Shown here: positions 39,655 to 47,680 of the stretch, one piece after another | How the letters are laid out: every line of letters begins with the position of its first letter | Numbering within the stretch: position 1 is the stretch's first letter | Source of the DNA: a virus | Length of the DNA stretch: 64,000 nt | Strand: one strand, 5' to 3' | IMG/VR virus record: IMGVR_UViG_3300041409_000610 | Coordinates: 62,001-126,000 of that record | The notes under the pieces: generated by a model | Seen by the model: the letters and a program-made list of their open reading frames with translations, nothing else | Database searches by the model: none | Told to the model about the DNA's origin: nothing | Program-made: the position numbers and the translations under genes

Positions 39655-39908
39655 GCGCGCCGCGCCCGCACCACGACGAGATCGTCGCCTCGGCCCAGTC
39701 GCTGATGGACGCCCTGGACCTGGGCGAGATGCACGCCTTCGTCGACCGGCAGATGGACGCTCTGGAGGCCGTTACCGGCATCCTGCGCCAGGTCACCGAA
39801 CTCGACCCCGCGTACGCGGTCAACGCCGAGGAGAACGCCTACATCCGGGGCAAGCAGAGCCTGGCCCGGCAGCTGCTCGAAGCGATCGTGCGGGTGGCGG
39901 AGGCATGA
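39651..39908 (+). CDS. Helical protein, 85 aa
   Basis: GTG in overlap. Almost wholly helical and acidic, with one His pair near the start. Overlaps the next gene by ATGA. Confidence 0.8.
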   Translation: MSAPRPHHDEIVASAQSLMDALDLGEMHAFVDRQMDALEAVTGILRQVTELDPAYAVNAEENAYIRGKQSLARQLLEAIVRVAEA

Positions 39909-40174
39909 GCGAGTTCGCCAAGGAAGCGCGGGACCTGCACCACGGCATCCAGGAGACCCGCCAGCAGCTCCGTGACGAGCACTTCCCGTACGAGGGGAGT
40001 ACCAGCCCCTACGAGGCCCTGCACGCCGCTCTGGGCGTGATGGAGGAGGCCGTCGAGAGCTTCGTGAAGTGGGCCGAGTACTTCCCCGCCCAGGAGCCCG
40101 CCCGCGACGAGGGCATGGCGCGCTTCCGCTTGATCAGCCTCATCCACCACTCGATCACGGAGGTCCTGGGATGA
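39905..40174 (+). CDS. Helical protein, 89 aa
   Basis: ATG in overlap. Helical; contains YEALHAALGVMEEAVESFVKW. The general layout resembles the neighbours at 39651 and 40171, which may be distant paralogues. Confidence 0.8.
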   Translation: MSEFAKEARDLHHGIQETRQQLRDEHFPYEGSTSPYEALHAALGVMEEAVESFVKWAEYFPAQEPARDEGMARFRLISLIHHSITEVLG

Positions 40175-40419
40175 GCGACGAGTACGCCTGGCTGCTGGCC
40201 GACGTCGTGGCGCTGGTGGACACGCTGGAAGCCCGCCTGAGGCCAGGCCAGGTCATCAGGCAGCAGCAGGACGCGCTGTTCGCCGTGCTGGACGGGCTCG
40301 CCGAGGTCGGGAATCTCAACGCCGAGGCGAGCGGCACCGACTTCGGCGAGGGACACACGGCCGGGCAGCTGTACCTCGCTCGCGGGCTACTGGTGAAGAT
40401 CAAGAAGGAGCTGGTATGA
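40171..40419 (+). CDS. Helical protein, 82 aa
   Basis: ATG in overlap after ACGGAGG. Helical, ending with a short Lys-rich helix (LVKIKKELV). Function unknown; overlaps the next gene by ATGA. Confidence 0.8.
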   Translation: MSDEYAWLLADVVALVDTLEARLRPGQVIRQQQDALFAVLDGLAEVGNLNAEASGTDFGEGHTAGQLYLARGLLVKIKKELV

Positions 40420-40937
40420 GCGACATCTGGGATCTCTTGGCGGGGCTTGGAGACCTGCGACATGAACACGGCCCCTTCACCACGGCCAGCACCGCGACAG
40501 ATCTGCTGCACCCCAAAGCGATCAAGCTGCTGATCGAGCGCAAGTTCGTCCAGCTGCCCTACGAGGACCGGCTCTCTGTGCTGATCTCGCTGGAAAGCCT
40601 GTTGAGGGCCCCTAAGGAGGATTCCATGACCGACACGATCAGCAAGGCGCGGCAGGCGCTGCGCGACTACGCGCGCACGGCGCACGAGATCGAGCTGTCC
40701 ACCCAGCCCGGCTGGGTCAGCGCGCCGGTGGGCGCCATGGTCGGCGTACGGCGCGGCGAGGCGGCGGGCAAGGCCTTCATGGCCGCCCAGGAGGCGCTCA
40801 CGGTGGCCGAAGAGCTGCGTGAGGAGTCCAAGGGGTGGGTCGAGGGCACGAGCCCTGATGAGGCCTTCGCATGGCGGCAGGCTCAGGAACAGATCGCCGA
40901 CCGCATCGAGGCCGCCGTGCTCAAGGTCTTCAGCTGA
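40416..40937 (+). CDS. Hypothetical protein with a strong internal start, 173 aa
   Basis: ATG in overlap. An in-frame ATG at 40626 follows a full AAGGAGG, so a second, shorter product of 103 residues (starting MTDTISKARQ) is likely, or two genes have fused. The N-terminal part is a separate small domain; the C-terminal part is helical. Function unknown. Confidence 0.75.
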   Translation: MSDIWDLLAGLGDLRHEHGPFTTASTATDLLHPKAIKLLIERKFVQLPYEDRLSVLISLESLLRAPKEDSMTDTISKARQALRDYARTAHEIELSTQPGWVSAPVGAMVGVRRGEAAGKAFMAAQEALTVAEELREESKGWVEGTSPDEAFAWRQAQEQIADRIEAAVLKVFS

Positions 40938-41233
40938 TGGCCGCCGAGGAGATCAACGAGAACCGCGTGCTGCTGGCCGAGCAAGCCGATCGGCTCGTGG
41001 TCGTCAACGTCAACGGCACGGAGTACCGCCGGGCCCTGGGCGTGCTCGGCGGCGAGGTCTTCCGTGCTCTGGAGGACGTGATCACCTTCGCCGAGGGGCT
41101 GCGTGCGCTGGGCTACGCGCCGCTGGCGAGCGCAGACCCCTACGGCACTATCGCGGAGCGCTCGATCAAGGCTGAGCAGCGCCGGGTGGCCGAGCTGCTG
41201 GAGCATACGATCCGCAAGGCCCTGGAGAGCTGA
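40937..41233 (+). CDS. Hypothetical protein, 98 aa
   Basis: ATG overlaps the upstream stop by one base. Beta start (RLVVVNVNGTEYRRA) then helices. Last gene before site 20. Confidence 0.8.
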   Translation: MAAEEINENRVLLAEQADRLVVVNVNGTEYRRALGVLGGEVFRALEDVITFAEGLRALGYAPLASADPYGTIAERSIKAEQRRVAELLEHTIRKALES

Positions 41234-41242
41234 ACGACCCGC

Positions 41243-41271
41243 TTGACCGACCCTACCCACTCGGGTAGGGT
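41243..41271 (+). promoter_or_regulatory. Promoter with embedded palindromic operator (site 20)
   Basis: TTGACC (41243-41248), 17 bases, TAGGGT (41266-41271); dyad CTACCC-ACTC-GGGTAG at 41253-41268. Leader CCGCATCGGAGG. Drives the lipoprotein gene at 41311 and the operon behind it. Confidence 0.85.
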
Positions 41272-41310
41272 CTACCCATATCTACCTGCCCCGCATCGGA
41301 GGAGCACCCC

Positions 41311-41613
41311 ATGAACAAGAAGATCGCCATCGGCGCCAGCGCCATCGTCGCGCTGTTCGCCCTGAGTGGCTGCGCCGGTCTGTCCCAGCAGTCCGGTCCG
41401 GACCCGCTCCCGGCCAACGTCAAGCCCCCGAAGATCGTCGGCGCCTACCAGCTGCCGGACGGCTTCCGCAACGTCATCGAGTTCTGCAACACCGCAGGCG
41501 ACTCGCTCGCCGTCACCTCGCGAGGCTCGGACACCGCCGGTGGCCAGAACGGCGGCGGCCTGACCTCCACCGTCACGCTGGTCAAGCTCGCCGACCCGCG
41601 CTGCTCTCGCTGA
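41311..41613 (+). CDS. Phage lipoprotein, 100 aa
   Basis: Lys at positions 3-4, a hydrophobic core, and the lipobox LSGC with Cys21 as the lipidated residue: a type II signal peptide. The mature part is about 80 residues with two Cys that could form a disulfide. Phage lipoproteins of this kind often block superinfection at the cell surface, which is inference here. First gene after site 20. Confidence 0.88.
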   Translation: MNKKIAIGASAIVALFALSGCAGLSQQSGPDPLPANVKPPKIVGAYQLPDGFRNVIEFCNTAGDSLAVTSRGSDTAGGQNGGGLTSTVTLVKLADPRCSR

Positions 41614-41819
41614 TGATCATCCCCGAGTGCCCCGTGTGCGGCACGTGGGTGTGCGCCCAGTGCGGGTGGAAGCGCTCCGGCGCCAGCCTGACCTGGCGGC
41701 ACGCCTGCCACCGCTGCGGCGGCACTCGGGGCGTGCTCATCCCCTCCCGGCACCGCAACGAGGCGATCCGAGCCGATCACGCTGCGGCCGCCGCCGAACT
41801 CAAGCAGGAAGGCGAGTAA
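41613..41819 (+). CDS. Double zinc-ribbon-like protein, 68 aa
   Basis: ATG overlaps the upstream stop. Cys pairs CPVC, CAQC and CHRC, spaced for one or two zinc sites, then an Ala/Glu helix. Possible nucleic-acid binder. Confidence 0.8.
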   Translation: MIIPECPVCGTWVCAQCGWKRSGASLTWRHACHRCGGTRGVLIPSRHRNEAIRADHAAAAAELKQEGE

Positions 41820-42010
41820 TGCTGCCCATGATCAGCACCACGGAGCACGTGGTCTGGGGCTACGTGCTCCCGGCCGACGACCCCGAGGACGAACAGTTCC
41901 TGCCCTGCGGCAACGAGGCGGACGCGCGCGAGTGGGTGCGGCTGTCGCTGCCCGGCGCGCGGAAGCTCGCCAAGCGCACCATCGGCCCCGTCGAGCGGGT
42001 GGACGAGTGA
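41819..42010 (+). CDS. Hypothetical protein, 63 aa
   Basis: ATG overlaps the TAA stop upstream by one base. Mixed small domain ending acidic. Overlaps the next gene by GTGA. Confidence 0.75.
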   Translation: MLPMISTTEHVVWGYVLPADDPEDEQFLPCGNEADAREWVRLSLPGARKLAKRTIGPVERVDE

Positions 42011-42255
42011 TCCACTTCGACGACCCCATGACCCAGGCGCAGTACGAGCGCCTGCGCACCGAGCCCTGCATGCAGCGAGGGATGCTCGCCCACAACCTCT
42101 TCTCGATCGAGAAGCGCGTGCGCTGGTTCCGACGGGCGAAGCGCACACACTGGCGTTGCACCGAGTGCTCGCTGGACGTGGTCCGCGCCAAGGGTGTGTG
42201 TCAGGTCGCCTGCGCCGGGATGTGCAGCTATCCGAAGTGCCTCGGAGAGGGTTGA
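42007..42255 (+). CDS. Cys-rich small protein, 82 aa
   Basis: GTG in overlap. The C-terminal half has CTEC, CQVAC and CSYPKC, a possible zinc-binding or disulfide-rich domain; the middle is basic. Function unknown. Confidence 0.75.
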   Translation: MIHFDDPMTQAQYERLRTEPCMQRGMLAHNLFSIEKRVRWFRRAKRTHWRCTECSLDVVRAKGVCQVACAGMCSYPKCLGEG

Positions 42256-42257
42256 GC

Positions 42258-42446
42258 ATGACGTTCCATTCCAGCCGCAACGCGGCCAACGAGGCGCTGA
42301 AGGAGGCCGCGAAGTCCGACGGCCTCAAGCGTGAGCAGTCGATGGAGCTGGCTCAGGCGCACATCGCCCTGGCCCAGGCCGAGGCCTTCCACGACCTGAG
42401 CACCGAGCTGGGCAACGTCGTCCAGGCGATCGGAAGGCTGCGGTGA
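42258..42446 (+). CDS. Helical protein, 62 aa
   Basis: ATG 3 bases after the upstream stop. A long amphipathic helix; no motif. Overlaps the membrane protein gene that follows. Confidence 0.75.
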   Translation: MTFHSSRNAANEALKEAAKSDGLKREQSMELAQAHIALAQAEAFHDLSTELGNVVQAIGRLR

Positions 42447-42670
42447 TGAGCGGCCAGCATCGCAGCTCGGAAGAGCACCGGCCCGGATGGTGGGCTCTGG
42501 CGGGCGTGGGCTTCGGCCTGATCATGGTCGCCCTGACCTTGCTGATCTGGTTCCCGTGGTGGGGCGCGCTGCTGCTGGCCGCGAACTTCACGATCATGGC
42601 AGGCCTGGCCTTCATGCTCGACTTCTTCGTGGGCTGGAACCACATCTGGAAGGAGCTGACCGGCCGGTGA
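42443..42670 (+). CDS. Two-span membrane protein, 75 aa
   Basis: GTG in GTGA overlap, with an ATG next to it at 42446. Two hydrophobic segments (about 17-36 and 41-62). Forms a pair with the next gene, also a membrane protein. Confidence 0.78.
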   Translation: MMSGQHRSSEEHRPGWWALAGVGFGLIMVALTLLIWFPWWGALLLAANFTIMAGLAFMLDFFVGWNHIWKELTGR

Positions 42671-42951
42671 AGAGGAACAACGCCTACCTGCTGGTGGGGC
42701 TGATTTTCCTGGCCGACCTGACCACACTGGTCGGCCCCTGCATGCTGCTCAACCTCGGCCTGACCTACTGGGCCCGGGACGTGATGAAGGTGGACCTCGA
42801 CGGGTCGATCCTGGGGCTGATCATGTTCTGCCTCGGCGCGGCCAGCCTGGCCCTGTGGTACCCGTACTGGGCCAGGCTCTGGATGGAGCGCCTCACCGAA
42901 GGCCCCCGGAAGCGACTTATTGCTCGCGCCCGGGAAGACGACAAGGACTGA
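42667..42951 (+). CDS. Two-span membrane protein, 94 aa
   Basis: GTG in overlap. Two hydrophobic segments (about 6-31 and 45-68), basic C-terminal tail. Probably acts with its neighbour at the host membrane. Confidence 0.78.
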   Translation: MKRNNAYLLVGLIFLADLTTLVGPCMLLNLGLTYWARDVMKVDLDGSILGLIMFCLGAASLALWYPYWARLWMERLTEGPRKRLIARAREDDKD

Positions 42952-42956
42952 TCATC

Positions 42957-43388
42957 ATGCCCATCGCGAACTACACCTCGACCGTGGCGCCGACCAAGAG
43001 CGTCAACGAGATCACCGAGATGCTGATCAAGGCCGGTGCCCGGGGCATCGCCACCGAGTACGACGACGCCCGGCGCGTCACCGCGCTGACCTTCGCGCTC
43101 GTCTTCGACGGCGACACGTACCACTACACGCTGCCGGTGCACGTCGACAAGGTGAGTGCCACGCTGAAGGCCCAGAAGGTCGACCGCCGGTACTGGACCT
43201 TCGAGCACGCCGAGCGTGTGGCCTGGCGCATCCTGCGGGACTGGGTACGCGCGCAGATGGCGATCATCCAGACGGAGATGGTCACCACGCCGCAGGTCTT
43301 CCTGCCGTACATGCGCACCAGCACCGGCGGCACCGTCTACGACAACTGGGAGATCGGCCGCCAGCTGCCCGCAGGGAGCCCGGCGTGA
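42957..43388 (+). CDS. Hypothetical protein, 143 aa
   Basis: ATG after GGGAAGACGAC in a TGATCATCATG context. Mixed alpha/beta; no motif. Overlaps the next gene. Confidence 0.78.
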   Translation: MPIANYTSTVAPTKSVNEITEMLIKAGARGIATEYDDARRVTALTFALVFDGDTYHYTLPVHVDKVSATLKAQKVDRRYWTFEHAERVAWRILRDWVRAQMAIIQTEMVTTPQVFLPYMRTSTGGTVYDNWEIGRQLPAGSPA

Positions 43389-43597
43389 TGCGCCAGCCGC
43401 TGCGGTGCAGCGTGTGCCTCTTCCTGGAACCCGGGGAGCGCCCGGTGGCCTGGCTGGACGCCGCGCTGACCGTGGTCAACGGCTACCTCATCTGCATCGA
43501 CCACGCGCACTTCGCCGGGCCGAACCATGCCATGACGAGCTGGTCCAACAACGAGCTGGCGCACGGCCGTGCGCCGAAGGGATCGGGACCAGCATGA
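43388..43597 (+). CDS. Hypothetical protein, 69 aa
   Basis: ATG (or adjacent GTG 43385) overlapping the upstream stop. Cys pair CSVC near the start and a CIDHAHF later, possibly a zinc site. Overlaps the next gene by ATGA. Confidence 0.72.
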   Translation: MRQPLRCSVCLFLEPGERPVAWLDAALTVVNGYLICIDHAHFAGPNHAMTSWSNNELAHGRAPKGSGPA

Positions 43598-43818
43598 ACC
43601 CCCTCAGCGATCGCCAGCAGGAGCTGCGCAAGACCGGGCCGGTGGAGAACGACGAGGACACCGTGCTCAGCGCGCTGTACGACGTCGAGGACCTGGAGCA
43701 GGACGCGAAGCAATGGCCCGACGGCCAGGAGATCATGGACCGCGCCGGGGACGCCGCCAAGGCTCTCGACGACCTGCACGGTGCGGTCAAGGCCTGGTTC
43801 GAGCGGCATCCGGAATGA
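43594..43818 (+). CDS. Acidic helical protein, 74 aa
   Basis: ATG in overlap. Strongly acidic, helical. Function unknown; overlaps the next gene by ATGA. Confidence 0.78.
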   Translation: MNPLSDRQQELRKTGPVENDEDTVLSALYDVEDLEQDAKQWPDGQEIMDRAGDAAKALDDLHGAVKAWFERHPE

Positions 43819-44159
43819 CGGCCCCGAGCCTCTTCGACGAGGAGCAGCCGGTATGCGAGTGCGCGCGGTGCTGGGCGGCCAACCGGGACAACGACCCTAA
43901 GGCCTGGCCCACGATCCCGCCATGGCACACCTGGTCACAGGGCACGATCCGAGTGGCGATCCCCTGTTTGGTGCGCACCCCGCTGGGCTTTTTGCGGGAC
44001 ATCGACATCACCAGCGAATGCGAGTTCTTCGGGCACTCGCTGAACGAGGCGCGCCGCGCTGCCCGGCTGCACCTGCGCGACGCCAAGCACTGCCCCATCG
44101 CGAGCGAGCACAACACCATGCTGATCTGGCCGAACGGGTCGATCGAGCGGTACCCGTGA
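43815..44159 (+). CDS. Hypothetical protein, 114 aa
   Basis: ATG in overlap. CECARC near the start could bind metal; a helix with NEARRAARLHLRDAKHC lies in the second half. Overlaps the next gene by GTGA. Confidence 0.78.
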   Translation: MTAPSLFDEEQPVCECARCWAANRDNDPKAWPTIPPWHTWSQGTIRVAIPCLVRTPLGFLRDIDITSECEFFGHSLNEARRAARLHLRDAKHCPIASEHNTMLIWPNGSIERYP

Positions 44160-44380
44160 ACGACATCACGAGGGTGCCTGTCCGATTCCTCGGCGAGCCC
44201 TGGAGGGTCGGGCCCTGGACCATCGTGAGCATCGGCGACGGCTACCACTGCGAGGTGCTCTTCACGCCGAGGCGCACCGAGATCGAGCAGGGCGACATCC
44301 TCTGGGTGCACGCCTACCTGCGCTCCGAATCGGCGCGGAATGCCCGCGTCGACCCGCGTATGTGGCGCTACGTAGAATAA
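44156..44380 (+). CDS. Hypothetical protein, 74 aa
   Basis: GTG in overlap. Beta-rich pattern with several Trp. Ends with TAA and is the last gene of the operon started at site 20. Confidence 0.75.
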   Translation: MNDITRVPVRFLGEPWRVGPWTIVSIGDGYHCEVLFTPRRTEIEQGDILWVHAYLRSESARNARVDPRMWRYVE

Positions 44381-44512
44381 ATCACAGAGAGTAGTAATTG
44401 ATCTCCAGGTGCCGAGGTAGCGCCTGAGGCGACTCGACACTTTCCCCAGCTCAGAAGCTATGTGACAATGTGTAGTCACGACACGTCTTATGCTGGGAAA
44501 GTGGAGATTCTC
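44381..44512. other. AT-richer gap with small inverted repeats
   Basis: No gene seen. GTGAC-N8-GTCAC (about 44462-44479) and a second hairpin near 44406-44432 lie here, ahead of promoter site 21. Clearly lower in GC than the coding sequence around it. Confidence 0.4.
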
Positions 44513-44541
44513 TGGTCAGAACCTACCTAATCGGGTAGTCT
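44513..44541 (+). promoter_or_regulatory. Promoter with embedded palindromic operator (site 21)
   Basis: TGGTCA (44513-44518), 17 bases, TAGTCT (44536-44541); dyad CTACCT-AATC-GGGTAG at 44523-44538. Weakest -35 of the set. Drives 44581. Confidence 0.7.
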
Positions 44542-44580
44542 GATTGGAGCAACCCGCACCGGAGGGAATGGAGGCTGATT

Positions 44581-45390
44581 TTGAGCAACCTGAGGGCCAA
44601 GAAGATGCCGGTCACACCGCAGCTGGCGAAGAAGTGGCTGCTCACGAATAGCGACAACCGCTCACCGTCGCCTTCGTGGGTCGGCAAGATGGCCCGGGAC
44701 ATGCGGAACAACCAGTTCCCCAACATCGGCGAGACGATCAAGTTCGACGAGGACGGTCACCTGATCGACGGCCAGCACCGGCTGGAAGCGCTGGTCGAGG
44801 CGGGCGTGACGGTCGAGTTCTTCATCATCGAGGGCATCCCGCGCGAAGACCGCTTCAAGATGGACCGGAACCGGCGCCGGACCGCGTCCGACGAGCTGAA
44901 GATGGGCCACGACGTCCCGTCGGCGAAATCGGCCTCGGCCGTGGCCCGGCTCGCGCTGCTCTGGGAGGTCGAAGAAGTCCGGGGCGAGGTCTACAAGCCC
45001 ACCGACACCGAGATCGTCGACTACGTCGTGGCGAACCGCGACGCGATCGGCCAGGCAGTGCGTTACGGCATGGGGCTGCGCAACGAGATCGGCGGGCTCC
45101 CGGCGGCGTTCGGCTGCCTGTACTTCCTCACCTTCCGGATCGACGCGGCCACGGCCCTGGAGTTCTGGGAAGGCGTCATGCGCGGCGAGGGGCTGCACCA
45201 GGGCGATCCGGAGCTGGCCCTGCGGGCGTTGATCATCCGCCACGCGCAGAAGGGCGGCGAGAAGCCGGTGAAGCCGTTCCTGGCCGCCGGAACCAAGGCC
45301 TGGAACGCCAAGCGCGAGGGGAAGAAGATCAAGGTCCTCGTGCTCAAGGGGCTGCCCGAGCTGACCGACGAGCACTTCAAGCTGGCGTGA
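44581..45390 (+). CDS. ParB-like DGQHR protein, 269 aa
   Basis: TTG start 6 bases after GGAGG; no better start fits. The N-terminal domain has the pattern of ParB-like phage proteins: LLTNSDNRSPS, a dM..NQFP helix, then LIDGQHRLEALVEAG (Asp63 to Arg67) and FKMDRNRRRTASDEL. Such domains can bind nucleotide or DNA or act as nucleases; which applies here is unknown. The C-terminal part is helical. Confidence 0.85.
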   Translation: MSNLRAKKMPVTPQLAKKWLLTNSDNRSPSPSWVGKMARDMRNNQFPNIGETIKFDEDGHLIDGQHRLEALVEAGVTVEFFIIEGIPREDRFKMDRNRRRTASDELKMGHDVPSAKSASAVARLALLWEVEEVRGEVYKPTDTEIVDYVVANRDAIGQAVRYGMGLRNEIGGLPAAFGCLYFLTFRIDAATALEFWEGVMRGEGLHQGDPELALRALIIRHAQKGGEKPVKPFLAAGTKAWNAKREGKKIKVLVLKGLPELTDEHFKLA

Positions 45391-45809
45391 TGGACGAGGC
45401 CACCGAGGAGATGCTGCGCAACTCCGCGCGAGAGTTCGATCATGCTGCACGAGCCGTGAACAGGGTCGACGACTACGACGCGCCGACCGGGCCGCTCACG
45501 CCCGGCCAGGTGAAGTGCATCAGCTGCCAGGAGAACGAGCGCTCGCGCGCGGCCAGCAGCACGGCTGACGGCCTGTGCACCTTCTGCCGGGACAGCGGGG
45601 ACGCGCGGCGCGGCCACCAGTTCCACTTCCAGGTCATGGTGCAGGGCGCCTACCGCGACGGCGATGGGTACTACCGCGACGGCGCCGAGCCGGTGGAGTA
45701 CGAGCCCTTCACCCTGACCGTGCGCGCCTGGAACCTCCAAGCCGCGTGCCGCCGGGCCGCCGAGACGCCGCTGGCCGGGTGGAAGCACGCCGGAGAGGAG
45801 CAGTCATGA
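45390..45809 (+). CDS. Zinc-motif protein, 139 aa
   Basis: ATG overlaps the upstream stop. CISC and CTFC give a possible zinc site in the first half, followed by a beta-rich domain. Overlaps the next gene by ATGA. Confidence 0.8.
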   Translation: MDEATEEMLRNSAREFDHAARAVNRVDDYDAPTGPLTPGQVKCISCQENERSRAASSTADGLCTFCRDSGDARRGHQFHFQVMVQGAYRDGDGYYRDGAEPVEYEPFTLTVRAWNLQAACRRAAETPLAGWKHAGEEQS

Positions 45810-46174
45810 TCTTGCCCGAGGTATACCAGAGCCCGGAGGGGACCAGCCTCGCGGTCGAGACGTCGGACGGCGAGTTCATCGAACTGGGGCGCAACATCCT
45901 CGGCTCCTGGGACAAGCAGGGCATGATCGAAGTCATCCCGGACTCCTGGAGTCAGCTCGTGCCGAGCCCGCAGATGGGGCGCGTCTTCCTCGCTGGAGAG
46001 ACCGTGCCCGCCGGAGTGCCGGTCATCGACTACGCAGGCAACATCTGGCGCGACCGCCGGGGCCGCGCGCTCCACGGCTGGGCCATCGAGATCGTGCTGC
46101 CCTCGGCCGAGGCCCTGGAGGAGCACGTTCAGCGACGGCGCTGGGTCGACCAGATGATGGAGGAGAACCGGTGA
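45806..46174 (+). CDS. Hypothetical protein, 122 aa
   Basis: ATG after GGAGAGGAG. Beta-rich with a helix at the end (EALEEHVQRRRWVDQMMEE). Overlaps the next gene by GTGA. Confidence 0.8.
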   Translation: MILPEVYQSPEGTSLAVETSDGEFIELGRNILGSWDKQGMIEVIPDSWSQLVPSPQMGRVFLAGETVPAGVPVIDYAGNIWRDRRGRALHGWAIEIVLPSAEALEEHVQRRRWVDQMMEENR

Positions 46175-46563
46175 GCGACTACACGCCCGGCATGTTCTAC
46201 GACGTCGGCAGCGCGGTCGCGCTGTTCTGGCCGGATCAGCACCCGGAGTTGAAGGAGCCCGCCGAGCAGCGCTGGATCGTGTTCGACTCGTGGGGTGGCC
46301 TGGAGGTCATCACCGGCCGCCTGCCGCGCGAGGATGGCGTCGGCCGCGAGATGGGCATGGTGCCGTTCCTGGTCCCCTCGGGAAAGCCGGTGCTGCTCGC
46401 GGTGCGCGGCCAGTCCGGCGAGGGCAGCCAGGCGGTCGCGCCGATCCACGGCCCGTTGTGCTCGGAGATCAACGGCGTGTGCGTCAGCATGCACTGCACG
46501 CGCTGCGGCGGGCCGACCGGTCCGCAGGGGCACATGGGCTGCTTCCCCGAGTTCAAGCAGTAA
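46171..46563 (+). CDS. Hypothetical protein, 130 aa
   Basis: GTG in overlap. Beta-rich; the C-terminus has a Cys pair (CTRC) with a further Cys and His that could bind zinc. Last gene before the structured gap. Confidence 0.8.
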   Translation: MSDYTPGMFYDVGSAVALFWPDQHPELKEPAEQRWIVFDSWGGLEVITGRLPREDGVGREMGMVPFLVPSGKPVLLAVRGQSGEGSQAVAPIHGPLCSEINGVCVSMHCTRCGGPTGPQGHMGCFPEFKQ

Positions 46564-46566
46564 ACC

Positions 46567-46668
46567 AGGGGCGGCGTGGACAGCCGCAGAACGACCGCGA
46601 GTAGCGCGCTGGGCTGGTCGGGCGCGGGCCGCTTCGGCGGAAGTACCGTGCTCGCGGTGGCCGCCCCT
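46567..46668 (+). ncRNA. Candidate structured RNA in a 125-base gap
   Basis: A 9-bp closing helix (46567-46575 with 46660-46668) surrounds an 8-bp helix (46594-46601 with 46651-46658) and an inner CCGC-TTCG-GCGG tetraloop hairpin near 46630. This is more elaborate than a simple terminator and lacks tRNA signatures. It may be a regulatory leader, an attenuator or a small RNA. Confidence 0.4.
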
Positions 46669-46688
46669 CCACACCGAAGGAGAAGATC

Positions 46689-47069
46689 GTGAAGTTCATT
46701 AAGCTCACCGAGGAGAACGAGCACGAGGGTGAGACCTGGCGCTTCTGGCTCCAGGTCGACGGCAACGAGACCGAACTGGAGCGGCTGTACATCGCCCTGG
46801 CCGCGCTCAAGGTGCTCTACGACGACGGCGAGCCCGGCTCACCCTTCGTGCTCGACTCGACCGACCACGCCAAGGACGAGTCCTACGTGGACGTCCTGAT
46901 CGAGCAGGCCGACGAGGAGGAGGGCGGCTACATGGCCAGCGACCACAAGGTCACCGGCGTGCTGCGGGTGCCGAACTGGCCCGCGCCGATCGACTTCGGC
47001 AGCCGCATGGAGCGGGACCTGTACAAGGGCGGGGTCGCCAAGCTGTTCCACGAGACGGCGACCACGTGA
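46689..47069 (+). CDS. FWLQVDGNET-type protein, first copy, 126 aa
   Basis: GTG after GAAGGAG. Contains FWLQVDGNETELE near 19-31 and ends with a DLYKGGVAKLF motif; the protein at 47365 has the same two landmarks, so they are paralogues split by one gene. Acidic; function unknown. Confidence 0.8.
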   Translation: MKFIKLTEENEHEGETWRFWLQVDGNETELERLYIALAALKVLYDDGEPGSPFVLDSTDHAKDESYVDVLIEQADEEEGGYMASDHKVTGVLRVPNWPAPIDFGSRMERDLYKGGVAKLFHETATT

Positions 47070-47353
47070 GCAGGATCGACGACGACGCGGGCAAGCTGCG
47101 TTTCCTGGCCGACTGGTTCGACGAGCAGGACCGCAAGTCCGGCGCTCGCAGCACCGGAGACGAGGTGCAACAGGATCTGCGCCGGATCGCGGGCTACCTG
47201 TCCACGCACGTGGTGGTCGGCCCCAACCGGTACAAGCGCCTGATCGAGGACCAGGACAAGCTCAACGCCCTGGAGCAGTACGGCGTGGACAACTGGGTCG
47301 GTTACGACGACGCGATGCGCGAGCTGCGCGCCGCCGACACCGACGACGACTGA
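47066..47353 (+). CDS. Hypothetical protein, 95 aa
   Basis: GTG in overlap. Helical and acidic, with an Asp-rich end (RAADTDDD). Lies between two paralogous genes. Confidence 0.8.
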   Translation: MSRIDDDAGKLRFLADWFDEQDRKSGARSTGDEVQQDLRRIAGYLSTHVVVGPNRYKRLIEDQDKLNALEQYGVDNWVGYDDAMRELRAADTDDD

Positions 47354-47364
47354 GGGAGACGATC

Positions 47365-47670
47365 ATGCAGTTCCGCAAGTACCTCGACAGCGTCAAGGGC
47401 ACCTTCTGGCTTCAGGTGGACGGCAACGAGACGGCCCTGGCCGACCTCGCCGAAAAGCTGAGCTGGCTCAACTACACCAACCCCGAGGACGAGCCGGTCC
47501 GGCTGCTCGACGACCTGGCCGACGAGGCCACGGTGGAGGGCTACCTCGACGACCCGACCGTGGACATGCTCGTGGGCACGCTCACGGTGCCGGGCTGGAC
47601 CAACGCCGAGCAGGTCGAGGGCGAGCTGTACGACGGCAAGATCGTCGACCTGTTCGACGTTCCTGCCTGA
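47365..47670 (+). CDS. FWLQVDGNET-type protein, second copy, 101 aa
   Basis: ATG after GGGAGAC. FWLQVDGNETALA near 14-26 and ELYDGKIVDLF near the end match the gene at 46689. Shorter by about 25 residues. Followed by a terminator. Confidence 0.8.
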   Translation: MQFRKYLDSVKGTFWLQVDGNETALADLAEKLSWLNYTNPEDEPVRLLDDLADEATVEGYLDDPTVDMLVGTLTVPGWTNAEQVEGELYDGKIVDLFDVPA

Positions 47671-47680
47671 TCGAGCACAC

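Noticed and set aside
46567-46668. The structured gap as a tRNA
   Set aside because: No anticodon arm, T-loop consensus or acceptor end could be aligned.
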